In this document: piece by piece, positions 11,732 through 21,009 of the stretch | Layout: each line of letters starts with the position of its first letter | Numbering within the stretch: the stretch's first letter is position 1 | NCBI RefSeq assembly: GCF_033807715.1 | Contig: NC_084607.1 | Span: 15,234,441 to 15,298,440 of the forward strand | Direction of reading: 5' to 3' | Length of the DNA: 64,000 nucleotides | From: Cololabis saira | Taxonomy: Eukaryota > Chordata > Actinopteri > Beloniformes > Belonidae | Position numbers and translations under genes: made by a program | The notes under the pieces: model-generated | The model's database searches: none | Told to the model about the DNA's origin: nothing | The model's input: only the letters and a program-made list of their open reading frames with translations

Positions 11732-13603
11732 ATGATCCCGCAGAAAGAAAAGGTGGCCTTAACTGCCGCTGTTATTCAGCCCCTTATTCATCACTTCTTC
11801 AGCACCATTACAGCAAAACAGTGGGAGAGTGTCACCACTGGTTCTCCAGACGACCACACAACCGATATGCTGGCTTCATTTCAGTTTAAAATGACAAAAC
11901 AATTAGCAGCATCAGTTCTGACCCAGATTCTTAAACGAACCGTCACCTGTGAGGAGATAGTCCAGGGCATTGCCAAGCAAGCCTACATGGATATCTCAGA
12001 CTTCTTCAAGAGAGAAGCCATGCATCATGTGGAAAACAAACCAGAATCCTCCATCCACTCTGATCAGGACCCTGCTGCACCTTTTGTAAAACAGATCAGT
12101 GATGTCGATAATATTGACAATATGGTTCAGGCTTCCCTGATGTTAATAAGAGAATTCCTGGTCAACATGTGCAAACCTCAACGACACAGCGAGGAAATAT
12201 CTGAGGAACAAAGTGCCTCTGTGGAAAGTCCATCACAATCCACCCAAGAGGAGGAATCTGTGTGTGAGAAGACTGATTACAGAGATTCAAGCGACCAGGA
12301 AAAGAAACACAACGCCTTCCAATGGTTTTTCATACCCAATGAGTCTTGCAGGACTGTTAAGGACACTAAAATTGAAGTTGCCCTTTCTTCAGAATCTACA
12401 ACAGAGATGCCAGATTCCAGAGATTCAAGCGACCAGGAAGAGGAACAGGAACAGGGGGACACTTGCGAAGCAGTTGTGAGATTATTCCTTAGGGGCCTTT
12501 TTGATGTTGCTTTTATGAACTCAAACCCGACCTCCGTACCAGAAAACTTAACAGACACCTTTGAGACTGTTTTAAAGCTACTGTTGGATGAAGTAAGAGG
12601 AAGACATTTTGTTATACCCCAAGAAAGATTGAACAAACTCACACTTGACATGTTTGACCGTCTTTGTGCAAGTAGTGGCTGCCCGGAAAACGAAATGATG
12701 AGTTTAATTTTAGAAGAACCAAGGACACATGACATAATTCTCTACCTTTTCAAAAAACATATATTTAAAAAATTGAGGAAACCTAACATCCTCCAAAAGT
12801 TTTTTGCATCACTTCGTATTAAGTCTTGCAAGACTGTGAAGGACATTAAAAATGAAGTTGCCCTTTCTTCAGAATCTACAACAGAGGATGAATCATCCAA
12901 CAACTCAGAGCAGGAACTATTGTCATCAATATCTGAAACAGAGGAAGAACCATCCACAATCTCTCAGAAGGAACCAGTCATTTTGCCAAAACCTGCAGAA
13001 GTCCAAACACCCAAAGTCCTTCGACAGGAACCTATATCTTCTCCGCGGAGTGTGGTCCAGTCTGTCTCTGAAAAGGATGATTGTCTTCCAGTTTCAATAT
13101 CACCAGTCCACCATATCTCTGATCCCAGCACTGCACAGATAAGTAGACCTATAGAAACTGGTCCAGTGGCTGCCGTCGGATCACAGGAAACATGTGAAGT
13201 TACCACAGGGGCAAAGGAAGAAGTCAAAACAGCTCTGAGAATGTTTCTTATCAAACTGATCTTGAGAATAGATGAAAAGTCAAAAGTGGACTTCCCGCAT
13301 GACCACTTTTATGCTGTCACTGAGCGACTGTTCCCCAAGATTTGGGCTTTAGTTGATGGTGAAGATTTTCATGTAAAGAAGATAGAAAACCTCAACAAGG
13401 CCATTTATAAAGACCTTCTGAAAATGTGGCACCGCCAAGATATTATACTGATATTCCTGGAATTAGAGAAGCCAGTCATAGACAACACATTTTTGTCCTG
13501 TGTTAAAAAACACTTGATGACTGTGTCAAAGAAAACCAGTGGCACCAAACGGTTTTTCTCATGTATCGGAAGAGCTCTCAGGACGGCCTGCTGTTTTGTT
13601 TAA
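11732..13603 (+). CDS. Unrecognised 623-residue, apparently intronless protein with an internal repeat
   Basis: The first in-frame ATG is at 11732, and the frame runs to TAA at 13601-13603 with no intron. It stays open upstream to 11615 but without an ATG there. Layout: a helical N-terminus (about 1-105); a Ser/Glu-rich linker; a helical domain at about 242-362 (contains EAVVRLFLRGLFDVAF and LQKFFASLR); a second acidic, Pro/Ser-rich linker; and a C-terminal helical domain at about 495-623 (KEEVKTALRMFLIKLILR ... KRFFSCIGRALRTACC). The last two domains share the order 'Leu-rich start, DII..F, FF.....R' and look like a duplicated unit. A roughly 19-residue linker segment (TVKD.K.EVALSSESTTE) occurs twice, nearly identical in DNA. 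No enzyme motif, membrane segment or signal peptide was seen. It could be a teleost-specific family. A retrocopy origin is possible but no poly-A tail or target duplication is visible. Confidence 0.75.
   Translation: MIPQKEKVALTAAVIQPLIHHFFSTITAKQWESVTTGSPDDHTTDMLASFQFKMTKQLAASVLTQILKRTVTCEEIVQGIAKQAYMDISDFFKREAMHHVENKPESSIHSDQDPAAPFVKQISDVDNIDNMVQASLMLIREFLVNMCKPQRHSEEISEEQSASVESPSQSTQEEESVCEKTDYRDSSDQEKKHNAFQWFFIPNESCRTVKDTKIEVALSSESTTEMPDSRDSSDQEEEQEQGDTCEAVVRLFLRGLFDVAFMNSNPTSVPENLTDTFETVLKLLLDEVRGRHFVIPQERLNKLTLDMFDRLCASSGCPENEMMSLILEEPRTHDIILYLFKKHIFKKLRKPNILQKFFASLRIKSCKTVKDIKNEVALSSESTTEDESSNNSEQELLSSISETEEEPSTISQKEPVILPKPAEVQTPKVLRQEPISSPRSVVQSVSEKDDCLPVSISPVHHISDPSTAQISRPIETGPVAAVGSQETCEVTTGAKEEVKTALRMFLIKLILRIDEKSKVDFPHDHFYAVTERLFPKIWALVDGEDFHVKKIENLNKAIYKDLLKMWHRQDIILIFLELEKPVIDNTFLSCVKKHLMTVSKKTSGTKRFFSCIGRALRTACCFV
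12349..12900 (+). repeat. Recent internal duplication inside the 623-residue gene
   Basis: About 55 bp ending in GAAGTTGCCCTTTCTTCAGA and 'atctacaacagag' occur at 12349-12404 and again at 12832-12887 with few differences. 'gattcaagcgaccaggaa' also recurs at 12283 and 12421. Such DNA-level identity within an older protein repeat points to recent slippage or gene conversion. Confidence 0.85.
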
Positions 13604-13774
13604 AAAAAACAACCAAAGCTACTGATTGTAATGGGTTTAAAGCCATTGAAAATTAGTTTTTTAGTTGCTCAAAACTTAAAAAGTCATCAGGTCTCAAAAG
13701 CTTTATTAGTAAACTATGTCACAGTTTGAACATTGTTATCACTGAGGACATGTGGACAAGGGTTAAGGCTGAAT

Positions 13775-14037
13775 CAAAGGGGACCTCTTATGGCATTTAA
13801 TGTCTATTTTAAACAGGCCTTGAATGTCTTAAAAACAAGCTTTTGATAGTTTTTTCTATATACATTAGAAATTCAGCCTCTGGGCCATGTCTTTATCTTT
13901 ACCGTTTCTAACCTCATTCTCTATGAGGGATTCTGAGTGGGCGGGGCTATGATAATGAGGCAATGTGCTGATTGGCTGCCTGAATGACGCGATACACCGC
14001 TACTAAAAAATGGCGGAAGCTCCGGCCGGCAGAGTTA
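13775..14037. mobile_element. Left part of a split TTAA-type (piggyBac-like) MITE
   Basis: It matches the first ~240 bp of the complete element at 55497-55955 (shared AAAGGGGACCT end, 'attcagcctctg', 'gagtgggcggggc', 'atggcggaagctccggccgg'). It breaks off at 'cagagtt' at 14037. The missing right part is found 4.35 kb away at 18390-18610. Confidence 0.8.
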
Positions 14038-14094
14038 AGCCTGAATTATGATTCTGCGTTAATCGACTGCGTAGGCTCTACGTTGGTGTCACGC
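14037..14094. mobile_element. Fragment of the CG-rich palindromic MITE
   Basis: The segment 'ctgaattatgattctgcgtt' and then 'gcgtaggctctacg' match one arm of the element at 11093-11206. It is sandwiched between the split MITE and the Rex3-like piece. Confidence 0.6.
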
Positions 14095-14776
14095 GGCCTT
14101 CTCCGGGTGGGTGGAGAAGTCCTGCCTCAGGTGGAGGAGTTCAAGTATCTCGGGATCTTGTTCACGAGTGAGGGAACGATGGAGCGTGAGATTGACAGAC
14201 GGATCGGTGCAGCGTCCGCAGTTATGCGGTCGATGTACCGGACCGCCGTGGTGAAGAAGGAGCTGAGTCGAAAGGCGAAGATCTCGATTTACCGGTCAAT
14301 CTACGCCCCTACCCTCACCTATGGTCACGAACTTTGGGTAGTGACCGAAAGGACAAGATCGCGGATACAAGCGGCCGAGATGAGTTTCCTCCGCAGGGTG
14401 GCTGGACGCTCCCTTAGAGATAGGGTGAGGAGTTCGGTCACCCGGGAGGAGCTCGGAGTCGAGCCGCTGCTCCTTCACATTGAGAGGAGTCAGCTGAGGT
14501 GGCTTGGGCATCTGTATCGGATCCTCCTGGACGCCTCCCTAGGGAGGTGTTCCAGGCATGTCCCACCGGGAGGAAACCCCGGGGAAGACCCAGGACACGC
14601 TGGAGAGACTATGTCTCTCGGCTGGCCTGGGAACGCCTCGGACTCCCCTCGGAGGAGCTGGAGGAAGTGTCTGGGGTGAAGGAAGTCTGGGCATCCCTGC
14701 TGAGGCTGCTGCCCCCGCGACCCGGGAACGGATAAAGCGGCGGACGATGGATGGATGGATGGATGGATGGATGGAT
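14095..14776 (+). mobile_element. Rex3-like (RTE) retrotransposon, 3' end
   Basis: It encodes the C-terminal part of a reverse transcriptase polyprotein. VEEFKYLGILFTSEGTMERE, RRIGAASAVMRSMYR, LTYGHELWVVTERTRSRIQ and RWLGHL are in one frame. A shift near 14515 leads to RPRTRWRDYVSRLAWERLG and LLRLLPPRPGNG in the next. It ends in (GGAT)n at 14747-14776, the tail style reported for Rex3. It is 5' truncated and frameshifted, so inactive. Related relics lie at 27308-27406 and 30330-31049. Confidence 0.85.
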
Positions 14777-14799
14777 TAATTTTTTTTCATTGTCTGAAT

Positions 14800-14910
14800 G
14801 GAAGTGTGGTTGATTTTTATGTTTATGTTTTGAAGAGCTGCTGCCTGGACGGTTGAATTTCCCTTTGGGGATGAATAAAGTTCTATCTATCTATCTATCT
14901 ATCTATGTTG
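14800..14910 (+). mobile_element. LINE-type tail with (ATCT)n
   Basis: 'gaatttccctttggggatga' then 'ataaagttc' and tandem ATCT at 14885-14906. This is a common 3' terminus of fish L2/RTE-like retrotransposons. No coding part remains. Confidence 0.55.
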
Positions 14911-14957
14911 TGTTGTTGATATTTCTTTCCTGCTTACGTATATGTGTTTATGTGCAG

Positions 14958-15366
14958 TATTGAAATGGATGAGAACTGGACAGACCCGAGATTCTGTGAG
15001 GATGGGGACAGTATGTTGGAATCATCTCATTCATCGTCTTGTATTAGTATTAGGAGTAGTAAGTGTATTATTATTATTAGTAGTAGTAGTAGTATTCGTA
15101 GTAGTATTCGTAGTAATAAGGAAATCTGTAATCTGTAAGATTTCCTTATTTTGCCTTCTTATTTTGCTTCTTTATGCAGTGTTGGTGGTGTAGCATCAAA
15201 GGCTGCGAACATCAAGCAGCTTCAAGAAATAAGTACGGACGAGACTGTGCTAGATGTTCCCATCCCCGACCCCACAGACGATGAAGTGACAGATTTGCCA
15301 GATGAACTGAAAGTTGTCCATGAAGATGACCTGATTGAGAAGAGGGCCTGCCAAAGTGAACACTGA
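14958..15366 (+). CDS. Putative two-exon gene end of unknown family
   Basis: Acceptor tttatgtgcag precedes an exon with MDENWTDPRFCEDGDSMLES. A donor-like site lies at 15059-15064. A second acceptor (cttctttatgcag) at 15178-15179 opens an acidic exon with VGGVASKAANIKQLQEIS and DPTDDEVTDLPDELKVVHED, ending with TGA at 15364-15366. The best donor (GTAAGT) is out of phase. An in-phase but weaker one (GTGTAT) lies 4 bp later, and AGT/ATT triplets crowd the junction. An AATAAA at 15929-15934 would serve as polyadenylation signal. I do not recognise the family. It may be the 3' end of a longer gene broken by the repeats upstream. Confidence 0.4.
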
Positions 15367-15609
15367 GGATCATGCCTTGTGTGTGTTTGTACATGGACAT
15401 GTGTGTAAATACATAATCTCCCTCTGACTGGCTAACTACACACAACCACAGCTTTACCTGTACCCCCACCCATACTGTCTGCTGCTACTATAGTCATTGT
15501 ATTTATTTACAGTAATTTCTTACACTGTTTCATAGTTCAGTTTTTATTATCAGTTCATTATTTTTAGTTTATTTTTCTATTACTTTATTTACACTTATAC
15601 ATACATCAC

Positions 15610-15850
15610 ACTCCCTTCTTTACTTTATTCACAGTAACTTATCCAACTGTCATACAGTTGTTATTCATTACTGCTACTGTGATACAGATTGCTTATTGTT
15701 TACTTTATTCACAGTAATTTATCCTGTCATACAGTTGTTCATTACTGCTACTGTGATACAGATTACTTATTGTTTACTTTATTCACAGTAATTTATCCTG
15801 TCATACAGTTGTTCATTACTGCTACTGTGATACAGATTGCTTATTGTTTA
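15610..15850. repeat. Minisatellite, ~77-bp unit, three copies
   Basis: The unit 'actttattcacagtaattta...cattactgctactgtgataca' is repeated three times with small changes, within the presumed 3' untranslated part of the plus-strand gene end. Confidence 0.9.
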
Positions 15851-15960
15851 TAATAATGTATGAGATAACTGCTGTCACTATCCAAATGACAAAGTTAAAG
15901 AATTTTTCTATTTTCTGAAAGGTGTGTAAATAAAAGTCTGTCTTGTTTTGCACAAATGTC

Positions 15961-16190
15961 TTTATTTTAAACACACACAAAAACAACTGTACAGGAAAAA
16001 ATTGAACAAAAAAACAAAAAACAAAACAATATCAAAATATTTGCAGTAATCCTCATAAAGGTTCCATTCTACAGAAGACGGCGAATCCTGAAACCAGTGT
16101 ACTGTCCCATTGGGTCTGGAAAGGTGTCTCTTATTTTCCAAACACCATGCTGCCAGAGAACAAACTGGCGATATGCTGCGTGTCGGTTCT
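15961..16190 (-). pseudogene. P2X7-like C-terminal domain fragment
   Basis: On the minus strand, stop at 16069, the frame reads NRHAAYRQFVLWQHG then VWKIRDTFPDPMGQYTGF. Both the 'AYRQFVLW.HG' block and the 'FPDP.G.Y.GF' ending are hallmarks of the cysteine-rich cytoplasmic domain of P2X7-like proteins, which teleosts carry in many copies. The stretch normally linking these blocks (with its Cys residues) is absent, suggesting an internal deletion of about 40-45 bp. A TTTATT at 15961-15966 gives an AATAAA signal on this strand. Upstream the sequence is lost to a MITE at 16250. Probably dead. Confidence 0.6.
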
Positions 16191-16249
16191 GTCTTTGTGG
16201 GGGTTCAAACTCTGATGAGGTAGAGGTAGAGGTGTTCTCAAGAACTGTA

Positions 16250-17014
16250 CAGGACTGTCTCAGAAAATTAGAATATTGTGATGAAGTTCTTTTATTTTCT
16301 GTAATGCAATGCAACAAAAATGTCATACATTCTGGATTCTGGATTCATTACAAATCAACTGAAATATTGCAAGCCTTTTATTATTTTAATATTGCTGATT
16401 ATGGTTTATAGTTTAAGATTAAGATTCCCAGAATATTCTAATTTTTTGAGATAGGATATTCCCATCCATCCATTATCTATACCCGCTTTATCCTTTGCAG
16501 GGTCACGGGGGTCTGCTGGAGCCTATCCCAGCTATTTTCAGGCGAGAGGCAGGGGTTACACCCTGGACAGGTCGCCAGTCCATCGCAGGGCCACATATAA
16601 ACACACAACCATGCACGCTCACACTCACACCTACGGGCAATTTTTAGAATGATCAATTAACCTAGCATGCATGTTTTTGGACTGTGGGAGGAAACCTGAG
16701 TACCCGGAGGAAACCCACGCAAGCACGGGGAGAACATGCAAACTCCACACAGAAAGTCCCTGCTGGGCCTGGGAGTCGAACCGGGGACCTTCTTGCTGTG
16801 AGGAGATAGGATATTTGAATATATTTGAATATTTTTGTAATATATATATATTTGAATATTTTGATCATGGCTCTAAGCCATGATCAGCAATATTAAAATA
16901 ATAAAAGGCTTGCAATATTTCAGTTGATTTGTAATGAATCCAGAATGTATGACATATTTGTTTTTTTAATTGCATTACAGAAAATCACAATATTCAAATT
17001 TTGAGACAGTCCTG
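16250..17014. mobile_element. Palindromic TA-flanked MITE, split by an L2-like insertion
   Basis: The arms mirror each other for about 200 bp. The left starts CAGGACTGTCTCAGAAAATT and the right ends 'tttgagacagtcctg'. TA lies at both outer borders (16248-16249, 17015-17016). The middle is interrupted at 16461-16802. A half copy of the same family is at 18122-18348. TA duplication suggests mobilisation by a Tc1/mariner transposase. Confidence 0.88.
16461..16802 (+). mobile_element. L2-like LINE 3' fragment nested in a MITE
   Basis: It carries the well-known fish LINE 3' blocks 'gggtcacgggggtctgctgg', 'ggacaggtcgccagtccatc', 'gcatgtttttggactgtggg' and 'gggagaacatgcaaactcca'. It is bounded by a perfect 13-bp direct repeat, GAGATAGGATATT, at 16448-16460 and 16803-16815, so it arrived by target-primed insertion after the MITE. 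Confidence 0.9.
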
Positions 17015-17019
17015 TAGAT

Positions 17020-17790
17020 TCCTGATAAAACAAGAGACAGAATTGTTATGATACAAATGTAAATGTAGAGTTCTATGTTCAATAAGAATCCAAATTAGAA
17101 TGTTTTCACATACAGGGGATTCGTCTTGGGTTTTGGTAATTCTAAAATTACTGCAATCAACAACAGACACAGAATAATAATAGTGATCATAAAATTGTGT
17201 AATTCGCAATGAGGAAGCTTTATAAAATAATAATACAATTGAATAGAATTACGGCACTAGAGGAAAGAATGCAATGCAAAGAAAATGTACAGACCATTTT
17301 TAGTATTTTTCCTGAGAACTGTAAAATTGTGCAGGGCTGATCTGCAAAATATAAGGAATGGGCATTCAGTTATTCACAGGTTATAAAGTATTTTTTTATT
17401 TTGTCAATAAGTATGTTGGACTAGCGTATGAGTTTGTAATTTGGGGCGCATTATCTCGCTGAAACAGGACAGGGGGGCGGGGGTGACTTCACTAATAAAA
17501 CCAAGTTGAACTTAGTGATTTTCAACATCGTCATATTATATTGTTTAGCCAAAAATACATACATTACCTCTTCGCTATCCATCCTGCTAACGACCACTGA
17601 AAACAGAAAAGTAGTTTTGAAAGTCCGTCCCGTCTCCTCTCATCAAAACAAATGCAGCGACGGGGACAGGAGTTTTCCGGCAGTACGCGCTGGTGCTCAT
17701 GGGAAATGTAGTGTTCTTTCTGGTAAAGTACTACTGCTTTTATCCAAAGGAGCCGCCAAACTCAAAAAAAGCTGAAAGTTACATTGTGCT
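17020..17790. other. Unassigned, with a short repeat block at its right end
   Basis: 17020-17500 is AT-rich with nothing recognised. 17580-17795 ('cgtcccgtctcctctcatca', 'gggaaatgtagtgttctttc', ending 'acattgtgctgctttaa') looks like the end of a dispersed repeat. Confidence 0.35.
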
Positions 17791-17833
17791 GCTTTAAAGA
17801 GAGCCACTAGCACCACTACTAGTAGTAGTACTA

Positions 17834-18117
17834 CTAGTGCGCACATCTTTGTGAGTCAACAAGCCAGTCCTTTGCATTAACTTTAAAAGAGTGATATGAT
17901 GGAGATTCTCTGACTGATTGTGGTACTGTATTCCATAAGTGTGATGCTCTGAATGAGAAAACAGCCTGGGTGAATGTGGTTTTCCTGAATGGAATTGAGC
18001 AATCTTTTTTAGTCGCACTTCTGGTGGCTCTGATAGCAGGGGATTTGAATTTTATGAAACTGGATAGTGGAGGAGGAGCTGAACCATGCATGATCTTATA
18101 TACTAGACAAATATTTT
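17834..18117 (-). mobile_element. LINE reverse-transcriptase C-terminal fragment
   Basis: The minus-strand frame reads LVYKIMHGSAPPPLSSFI, RATRSATKKDCSIPF and FRASHLWNTVPQSVRES. This is the C-terminal end of CR1/L2/Rex1-type LINE polyproteins, ending at a stop at 17834. No upstream catalytic part remains. A TA-flanked MITE half adjoins it at 18122. Confidence 0.75.
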
Positions 18118-18121
18118 TGTA

Positions 18122-18348
18122 CAAGACTGTCTCAGAAAATTTGAAAATTGTGATAAAGTTCTTTATTTTCTGTAATGCAATTAAAAAAAACCAAAATGTC
18201 ATACATTCTGGATTCATTACAAATCAACTGAAATATTGCAAGCCTTTTATTATTTTAATATGGCTGATCATGGCTTACAGCTAAAGAAAACTCAAATATC
18301 CTATCTCAAAAAAATAGAATATTTTGGGAATCTTAATCTTAAACTGTA
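18122..18348. mobile_element. Half copy of the palindromic TA-type MITE
   Basis: It is about 85-90% alike to the left arm of the element at 16250-17014 and extends to 'ggaatcttaatcttaaactg'. The opposite arm is missing. Confidence 0.8.
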
Positions 18349-18389
18349 TGCGATGCGATAGTCGGACGGTCGCATGCAGTTAAACGGTT

Positions 18390-18610
18390 TTATAGTTGTG
18401 GGCGTGGTTTGCATTTTGGGTAGGTCTACGTACCGAAATTGCGCCGAATCTGAACGGCTCGTAGAAGTCACATGAACGGCTCATCCGGGCGGCTGTACAG
18501 ACACTGCAGAATTTGGTTGCTTTCCTCCTTCTCTGAGTTGGCAGGCTGAGGGGAGACCACTTTATATATGTTAAAGCAAGAAAAATAGTCTTTTTCATAA
18601 TAGGTCCCCT
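18390..18610. mobile_element. Right part of the split TTAA-type MITE
   Basis: It matches the right half of the full element at 55497-55955: 'tagttgtgggcg', 'gaacggctcgtagaagtcac', 'cagaatttggttgctttcct' and the terminal CATAATAGGTCCCCT, followed by TTAA at 18611-18614. Confidence 0.85.
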
Positions 18611-18614
18611 TTAA

Positions 18615-19180
18615 GGTTCTGCGTTAAACCAACGCAGAGCCTACGCCGTTGCCGTGATGCCGTCGTGAACCCTTCGGACTTCTCCATCACTCCATTTCGC
18701 CGCGGTGCAATACCTCCCCAGAACGCTAGTTGATACTTTGTTTAGCTTCCGTATTTTTCCGGTCACAGTGAATCAAAGAGATAAGGACAACTATTGTACA
18801 AAAAACCAAAACAACCCCCCCCAAAAACATCACACAGACACGAAGAAAAGAGTGCTGAAAGTTCACTATTGCTTCACGAACCGGAACGGAAAATGCGTTG
18901 CTACCAAGCAAACCAATCAATACAATTTTTGCTCCACCAACCCTGGCACCTGGAGGGACTTCTGCTGGAAGACAGTCATCCGTTTCTTCATAACTCCTCC
19001 TCCTAACTCCACATATAGCAAGATGCAGGACGTCACAGCAGCATGCTCCTCAGGTGCTACAGTGTTTGCCAGAGCTCGATTAAAACCAGAAATATATAGG
19101 ACTGTTGATGGCAAGTGGAAGATGAACTTTTACACTTCCTTGCTATCCGAAGTAGAAAACTTTTCGCACACATTTGCAGA
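18615..19180. other. Repeat-derived patchwork
   Basis: Begins with a piece of the CG-rich palindromic MITE ('ctgcgttaaaccaacgcaga', to 18665). It then runs into a block with 'ttgcttcacgaaccggaacg' and 'aaaatgcgttgctaccaagc' that resembles the ends of PIF/Harbinger-like fish elements. An open frame crosses this stretch but shows no conserved protein. Confidence 0.4.
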
Positions 19181-19315
19181 AAGGTGCGTCGGAGGAGGTA
19201 AGCTGCAGCCAAATATAAAAAGAAAACTCCCGCACACCTTCTTCTCACCATACTCGTGTTTATTAGGCCAACGTTTTGGTCATAGACCTTTTTCAAGGCA
19301 ACACTTCCTTGCTAT
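19181..19315 (-). mobile_element. Penelope-like terminal repeat remnant with a hammerhead-like core
   Basis: Read on the minus strand, 19296-19269 gives CTTGAAAAAGGTC then TATGACCAAAACGTTG, close to the arrangement CUGANGA - stem II - GAAAC found in Penelope-like terminal repeats. GGTC/GACC forms the small stem II. The core is decayed (AAAA for GAAA). Confidence 0.45.
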
Positions 19316-19875
19316 GAAAATAAGAACATTAAGTCAGGATGAGATTATCCTGTTGGCTGCCAACAGCTTTGATTCAGATTGGATAGAGGCTTCAAAGAAA
19401 ATGTTGTTTGAACTCTGTCCTACCACGCAACGGAACATATCACACAAAGGAGCACAGAAAGATGCCAATAACATCAAAAGCTGTCAAAGTGCTGAATGAG
19501 TGCAGGGATAATGTTCCAAGATTTGTATCTCACTGTTTGGATGAGCTACCACCTGTGACTTTTGGCAAAACTATTGTGGGCACTGGAGCTGCAGGAAACA
19601 TCAAGATGATAACAACTAAACGGGCGAGTGTTTTTGCAACTAGGTTTTCACCCGACATAGACGCTGAACTATTGCGCGCTCATCTTGAGAATAGTCTTGG
19701 ACGTGATGTGTCATGTGAAAGGATTGTCACTGTAAACAGCAGATACGCATCATTCAAAGTATCCGCTGAATGCAAAGATGTTGGTGACATGTATAACCGG
19801 GAGCTCTGGCCGGAGGAAGCGTATGTGCAGGGTTTTTATGAACCACGTAAAGCTGGAGTTATTGGTGCGAATGCT
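19316..19875 (+). mobile_element. LINE ORF1 fragment, frameshifted
   Basis: Two overlapping frames (switch near 19450-19490) together encode ANSFDSDWIEASKKMLFEL, then VLNECRDNVPRFVSH and TTKRASVFATRFSPDIDAEL ... YASFKVSAEC ... MYNRELWPEEAYVQGFYEPR. I recognise this as the RNA-binding ORF1 protein style of teleost non-LTR elements. It is cut off at 19875, where a different LINE's RT begins. Confidence 0.6.
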
Positions 19876-20335
19876 AATGTGGCTACTCTAATTACAACAG
19901 AAATACACAAACTAAAATTACGGTTTGATAGAAACAAACTATCACTAAATCTGAGCAAAAGTAAGATTATGTTGTTTGGAAAACATAAAACAGAATCTCA
20001 TGTAGATCTAATAATAGACAATACACAAATAGAAAAAGTAAACGAAATTAAATTTCTTGGTGTAATCCTGGACAACAAAATCTGCTGGAGATCACACGTA
20101 AGCCACGTGCGAGCAAAGCTGGCAAAGTGCACTGCAATTCTTGGGAAAATAAGACACATTCTGGATCCTAAATCATTACATAGTCTATACTGTTCACTGT
20201 TCTTACCATAACTATATTACTGCGTAGAGGTCTGGGGAAACACCTACAGAAGCATCTACAGCCGATATGCACACTTCAGAAAAGAGCCATAAGGACAATA
20301 AACAATGCAATTCTGTAGAATAAAAAACTGGACTC
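19876..20335 (+). mobile_element. LINE reverse-transcriptase fragment (Rex1/CR1-like)
   Basis: The frame reads LRFDRNKLSLNLSKSKIMLF and KFLGVILDNKICWRSHVSHV, the region just after the RT catalytic core in CR1/Rex1-like LINEs. After a stop at 20209-20211 it continues as YYCVEVWGNTYRSI-like sequence. Inactive. Confidence 0.75.
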
Positions 20336-20394
20336 AGCAATAAATGTCATTAGGCTTGGTGTGGACTGGTGCATTGCTATACATTTGACGTGAT

Positions 20395-21003
20395 AAGGAA
20401 TTTATCATTTTAAATATCTACACTCCATATGAATCCCATCATAAAGAAGTAGACTATTTAAATAAACTTCATTTTATTAGTTCCTATTTACAAAATGAGT
20501 GTTTAACAAATATTTTTATTGTTGGGGATATGAATACAGACATTTCAGACAAGAGGACAATTTTTGCTAACCACCTTAATCATCTCTGTAGAGATAATAA
20601 TTTAATACTCTCTAGCAAAGAGTTCTTGCCAGCCGATAGCTATACACATATAAGTGAGGCCTGGCACACCACATCTTGGTTAGACCATTGCCTCTCGACT
20701 GCTGATGCTCACGCATCTTTGGCACACATGGAAATCTTCTACGATGCATCCACCTCTGATTACATTCCTGTAAAGACGGTTATTAGATCTAATTCTAATC
20801 TTGGTAACCTGGACTGGTCCTCTCTTTCATGTGAAGACATTGCTTCCTATTGTGAACATACTGATCAATTATTGAGCAATATATATCTGTCTAGAGAGGC
20901 ACTCATTTGTGAAAACAGTAATTGTACAGACACCAAACATAGAACAGATATTTCTGCAATGTATACAGATATTGTCTCAGCTTTACTTGAAGCTAGTAGA
21001 AGA
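20395..21003 (+). mobile_element. LINE apurinic endonuclease domain fragment
   Basis: It encodes FIVGDMNTDISDKRTIFANH, then YTHISEAWHTTSWLDHCLST and TSDYIPVKTVI. The 'GD.N.D', 'S.LDH' and 'SD..P' signatures mark an exonuclease/endonuclease/phosphatase-fold nuclease of a LINE. The frame stops at 21004-21006. Confidence 0.8.
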
Positions 21004-21009
21004 TAGAAG

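Noticed and set aside
13984..14679. 231-codon frame as a host gene
   Set aside because: Content is the C-terminal end of a Rex3-like polyprotein, with a frameshift and a GGAT tail.
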